From NCBI RefSeq assembly GCF_024139115.2, contig NW_026942922.1, positions 51,523-115,522 on the forward strand: a stretch of 64,000 nucleotides of DNA, given 5' to 3'. Below the pieces are notes generated by a model. It saw nothing but the letters and a program-made list of their open reading frames with translations. It was not told the origin of the DNA and did no database searches. Source of the DNA: Armigeres subalbatus (taxonomy: Eukaryota; Arthropoda; Insecta; Diptera; Culicidae). The translations under genes and the position numbers were made by a program. Positions 61,951 to 64,000 of the stretch are shown in pieces. The stretch's first letter is position 1; the number at the start of each line of letters is the position of its first letter.

Positions 61951-62899
61951 AATGCACATACCCAGGTGCATATGTGGATGCGAGCGAGGTTGGTGACCTC
62001 GACCTAGTGTCTTACACAGTTTTATGCGCTTACATCAATTTTTGAAAATAGTCCTAAGATCAAAACTCAGGTTGGGTATTTAAATCTACAATTGAATGAA
62101 TTTTCCACTGACCAGTACCCAGGTGCATATGTGGATGCGAGCGAGGTTGGTGACCTCGACCTAGTGTCTTACACAGTTTTATGCGCCTACATCAATTTTT
62201 GAAAATAGTCCTAAGAATAAAACTCAGGTTGGGTATTTGAATTTACAATTGAATGAATTTTCCACTGACCAGTACCCAGGTGCATATGTGGATGCGAGCG
62301 AGTTCAATGACCTCGACCTAGTGTCTTACACAGTTTTATGCGCTTACATCAATTTTTGAAAATAGTCCTAAGAATAAAACTCAGGTTGGGTATTTGAATT
62401 TACAATTGAATGAATTTTCCACTGACCAGTACCCAGGTGCATATGTGGATGCGAGCGAGGTTGGTGACCTCGACCTAGTGTCTTACACAGTTTAATGCGC
62501 TTACACCAATTTTTGAAAATAGTCCTAAGAATAAAATTCAGGTTGGGTATTTGAATCTACAATTGAATGAATTTTCCACTGACCAGTACCCAGGTGCATA
62601 TGTGGATGCGAGCGAGTTCAATGACCTCGATCTAGTGTCTTACACAGTTTTATGCGCTTACATCAATTTTTGAAAATAGTCCTCAGAATAAAACTCAGGT
62701 TGGGTATTTGAATCTACAATTGAATAAATTTTCCACTGACCAGTACCCAGGTGCATATGTGGATGCGAGCGAGGTTGGTTCACCTCGACCTGGTGTCTTA
62801 CACAGTTTTATGCGCTTACATCAATTTTTGAAAATAGTCCTAAGAATAAAACTCAGGTTGGGTATTTGAATTTACAATTGAATGAATTTTCCACTGACC
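61951..62899. repeat. 157-bp satellite array, right end
   Basis: Six further monomers continue in register after the foldback insertion and end abruptly within the unit after CCACTGACC at 62899. The last copies have a few private changes (for example a GGTTCACC variant near 62778), as is usual at array edges. Confidence 0.95.
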
Positions 62900-62907
62900 T
62901 TCTGCGT

Positions 62908-63345
62908 TGTTCTCGACTGAACTCCATTCGCTTATTGTTTCCATTTGTGGCGTCGATCTACAGTGATTGCTCGTTCGGATACTTCCAGGCACACTCCAAT
63001 CGGTCTGCCACGGATGCAAGTGGTGGCCATACTCGGCAGAACACCCGAATAATTCCCCGCAAATCCATGATTGTGTAGGATTTCGTTTTGCTGCTCCAAC
63101 GCGAAGGATTTTTCCTCCAGAAATCTTACCAACTCTCGCAGCTGCTGCCGTTCGGTATCTGCCGTATTGAATCGTTCTTCAGTTTGTTTAATTTTCAATA
63201 TTGTCACGGAAGCGATTCCTTTTCTTTATCACTCGCGGGGAACCTCTTAAACACACGCGGCAAATCTCTCGCTGCCCCTCCACTAGATGAGACGGATTTC
63301 GATTTCAGGCACCTGCGAAATACCTGCTGAATTTAGATTTAGACA
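62908..63345 (-). pseudogene. Coiled-coil, Gag-like fragment
   Basis: The minus-strand frame from 63204 reads ILKIKQTEERFNTADTERQQ and LRELVRFLEEKSFALEQQNE, a heptad-rich coiled coil. A less ordered part with GRPIGVCLEVSERAITVDRR and a stop at 62932 follow. Upstream another frame gives SSGGAARDLPRVFKRFP, so a frameshift separates them near 63205. I do not recognise a family with certainty. Coiled coils of this type occur at the N-terminus of retrotransposon Gag proteins, and strand and order would suit the missing BEL Gag start, but that link is inference. Confidence 0.4.
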
Positions 63346-63890
63346 CTTCATTACAAAAAAAAAAACCGTCGTAAAAATTTTTCTCTGGGAGGTGTAACGT
63401 TTTTTTTTTTTTAAATTTACGATTTTTATATGTAAACAACAATTCGGAAATTCGAACTGCTGCACGAACGTTAAAAACAGAAAGCTCTCACACACACTAA
63501 TGTACATCAGATATAAATTTGCGAAATGACAGAAAAACGATAAGTTATGCAGAATCCGAGTATGGGCGCCTGACGGCGCCCGAGCTAGCTTACAGTTTAA
63601 ATACTTCGTGTGTTTCAGGTTGCATAGATTGAGGCACTGATTTTTGTTACACTGAATAGTTGTTCCACTTCCCCAATTTGGTTTATCTCCCCTGCCTGAC
63701 CATAAGGCCACAAACACAATTCAGCGGAACGAACGATATAAGCAGCAAGATTTAACAGAACATATATGGCTTATAACTGAAAAATCCGGCCTTTTTCGTC
63801 GTTGACGGCTTACAAGTTTGGCGTCGAACCTCAAGAGCAAGAGTATTGATTGCGATGCTATATTCAACAAGTTAATACCGACGCTCAAGA
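63346..63890. other. AT-rich non-coding stretch
   Basis: Contains an A-run (about 63355-63366), a T-run (63400-63412) and a small inverted pair GGGCGCC...GGCGCCC near 63567-63584. No credible gene. A minus-strand PPT or primer-binding site was sought for a BEL LTR and not found. Confidence 0.4.
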
Positions 63891-64000
63891 GGTCGTTCAA
63901 TAATGATGTCACAGGTTTTAGGGGGGGGGAGGGTTCTAAGATTTTGTGACAATACATGTACTAGGTATACAAAAATGCGTGACAAAGGGGGAAGGGGGTT
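63891..64000. mobile_element. Possible MITE end with G-rich runs, cut by window edge
   Basis: TCGTTCAATAATGATGTCAC is followed by runs GGGGGGGGAGGG and, after about 60 bp, AAAAATGCGTGACAAAGGGGGAAGGGGG. I associate this arrangement (GTCAC/GTGAC with G-runs) with a common mosquito repeat type, but only one end is in the window. Confidence 0.3.

Noticed and set aside
26871..62899. CRISPR-like array of repeats
   Set aside because: The units are contiguous 157-bp copies without unique spacers, in a eukaryotic transposon context; it is a satellite.
26871..62899. Identification with the known tapiR1 satellite of Aedes
   Set aside because: I cannot verify the tapiR1 repeat sequence here, and the reported locus is much shorter; no claim made.
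63346..64000. BEL 5' LTR at the right edge
   Set aside because: No stretch matches the presumed 3' LTR at 6378-6987 in either orientation.
1..64000. tRNA or rRNA genes
   Set aside because: No cloverleaf A/B box combination or rRNA-like conserved stretch was recognised on either strand.

Overview
This is a eukaryotic, transposon-saturated window, most likely from a culicine mosquito (Aedes-like). The inference rests on the mix of Diptera-type R1, Jockey, I and BEL/Pao elements, several foldback MITEs, introns of 51-64 bp and large satellite arrays. There is no bacterial gene organisation, and I see no intact host protein-coding gene.

Layout. Positions 1-690 are intergenic and hold a possible minus-strand 5' exon. 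Positions 700-6378 are a patchwork of R1-clade fragments (+) and a Jockey-like element (-). The Jockey copy is itself split by a small inverted-repeat element and an AT-rich ATTAATC array. From about 6378 a decayed BEL/Pao LTR retrotransposon runs on the minus strand: 3' LTR, integrase, RNase H, RT, then protease and Gag knuckle at 22860-23119. It has been hit repeatedly: a palindromic MITE in its LTR, a 258-bp solo LTR with a 5-bp duplication, a 987-bp TIR element, and an I-clade LINE at 11226-22848 with its own target duplication. The I element is interrupted by a 5.6-kb insertion (15607-21229) bounded by a perfect 25-bp duplication. Inside that insertion, on the opposite strand, lies a non-LTR retroelement encoding an OTU cysteine protease with a second degenerate OTU-like domain, an APE endonuclease and an RT. 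Its reading frames appear to be broken by three short spliceosomal introns.

The right 63% of the window is tandem DNA. A 192/203-bp array (23120-25848, partly in 587-bp trimers) is followed by a 1,014-bp hAT-type non-autonomous element with an 8-bp duplication. Next comes about 36 kb of a 157-bp satellite (26871-62899, roughly 225 copies) organised into near-identical higher-order blocks of about 5 kb and interrupted once by a 423-bp foldback element. The window ends with a minus-strand coiled-coil Gag-like fragment and unassigned repeats.

Almost every coding feature is a broken retroelement gene, so the window is best read as a stratigraphy of insertions: R1 and Jockey fragments, then BEL, then the I element, then the 25-bp-duplication insertion carrying the OTU element. 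The most unusual objects are the intron-bearing double-OTU retroelement and the two-level satellite array.
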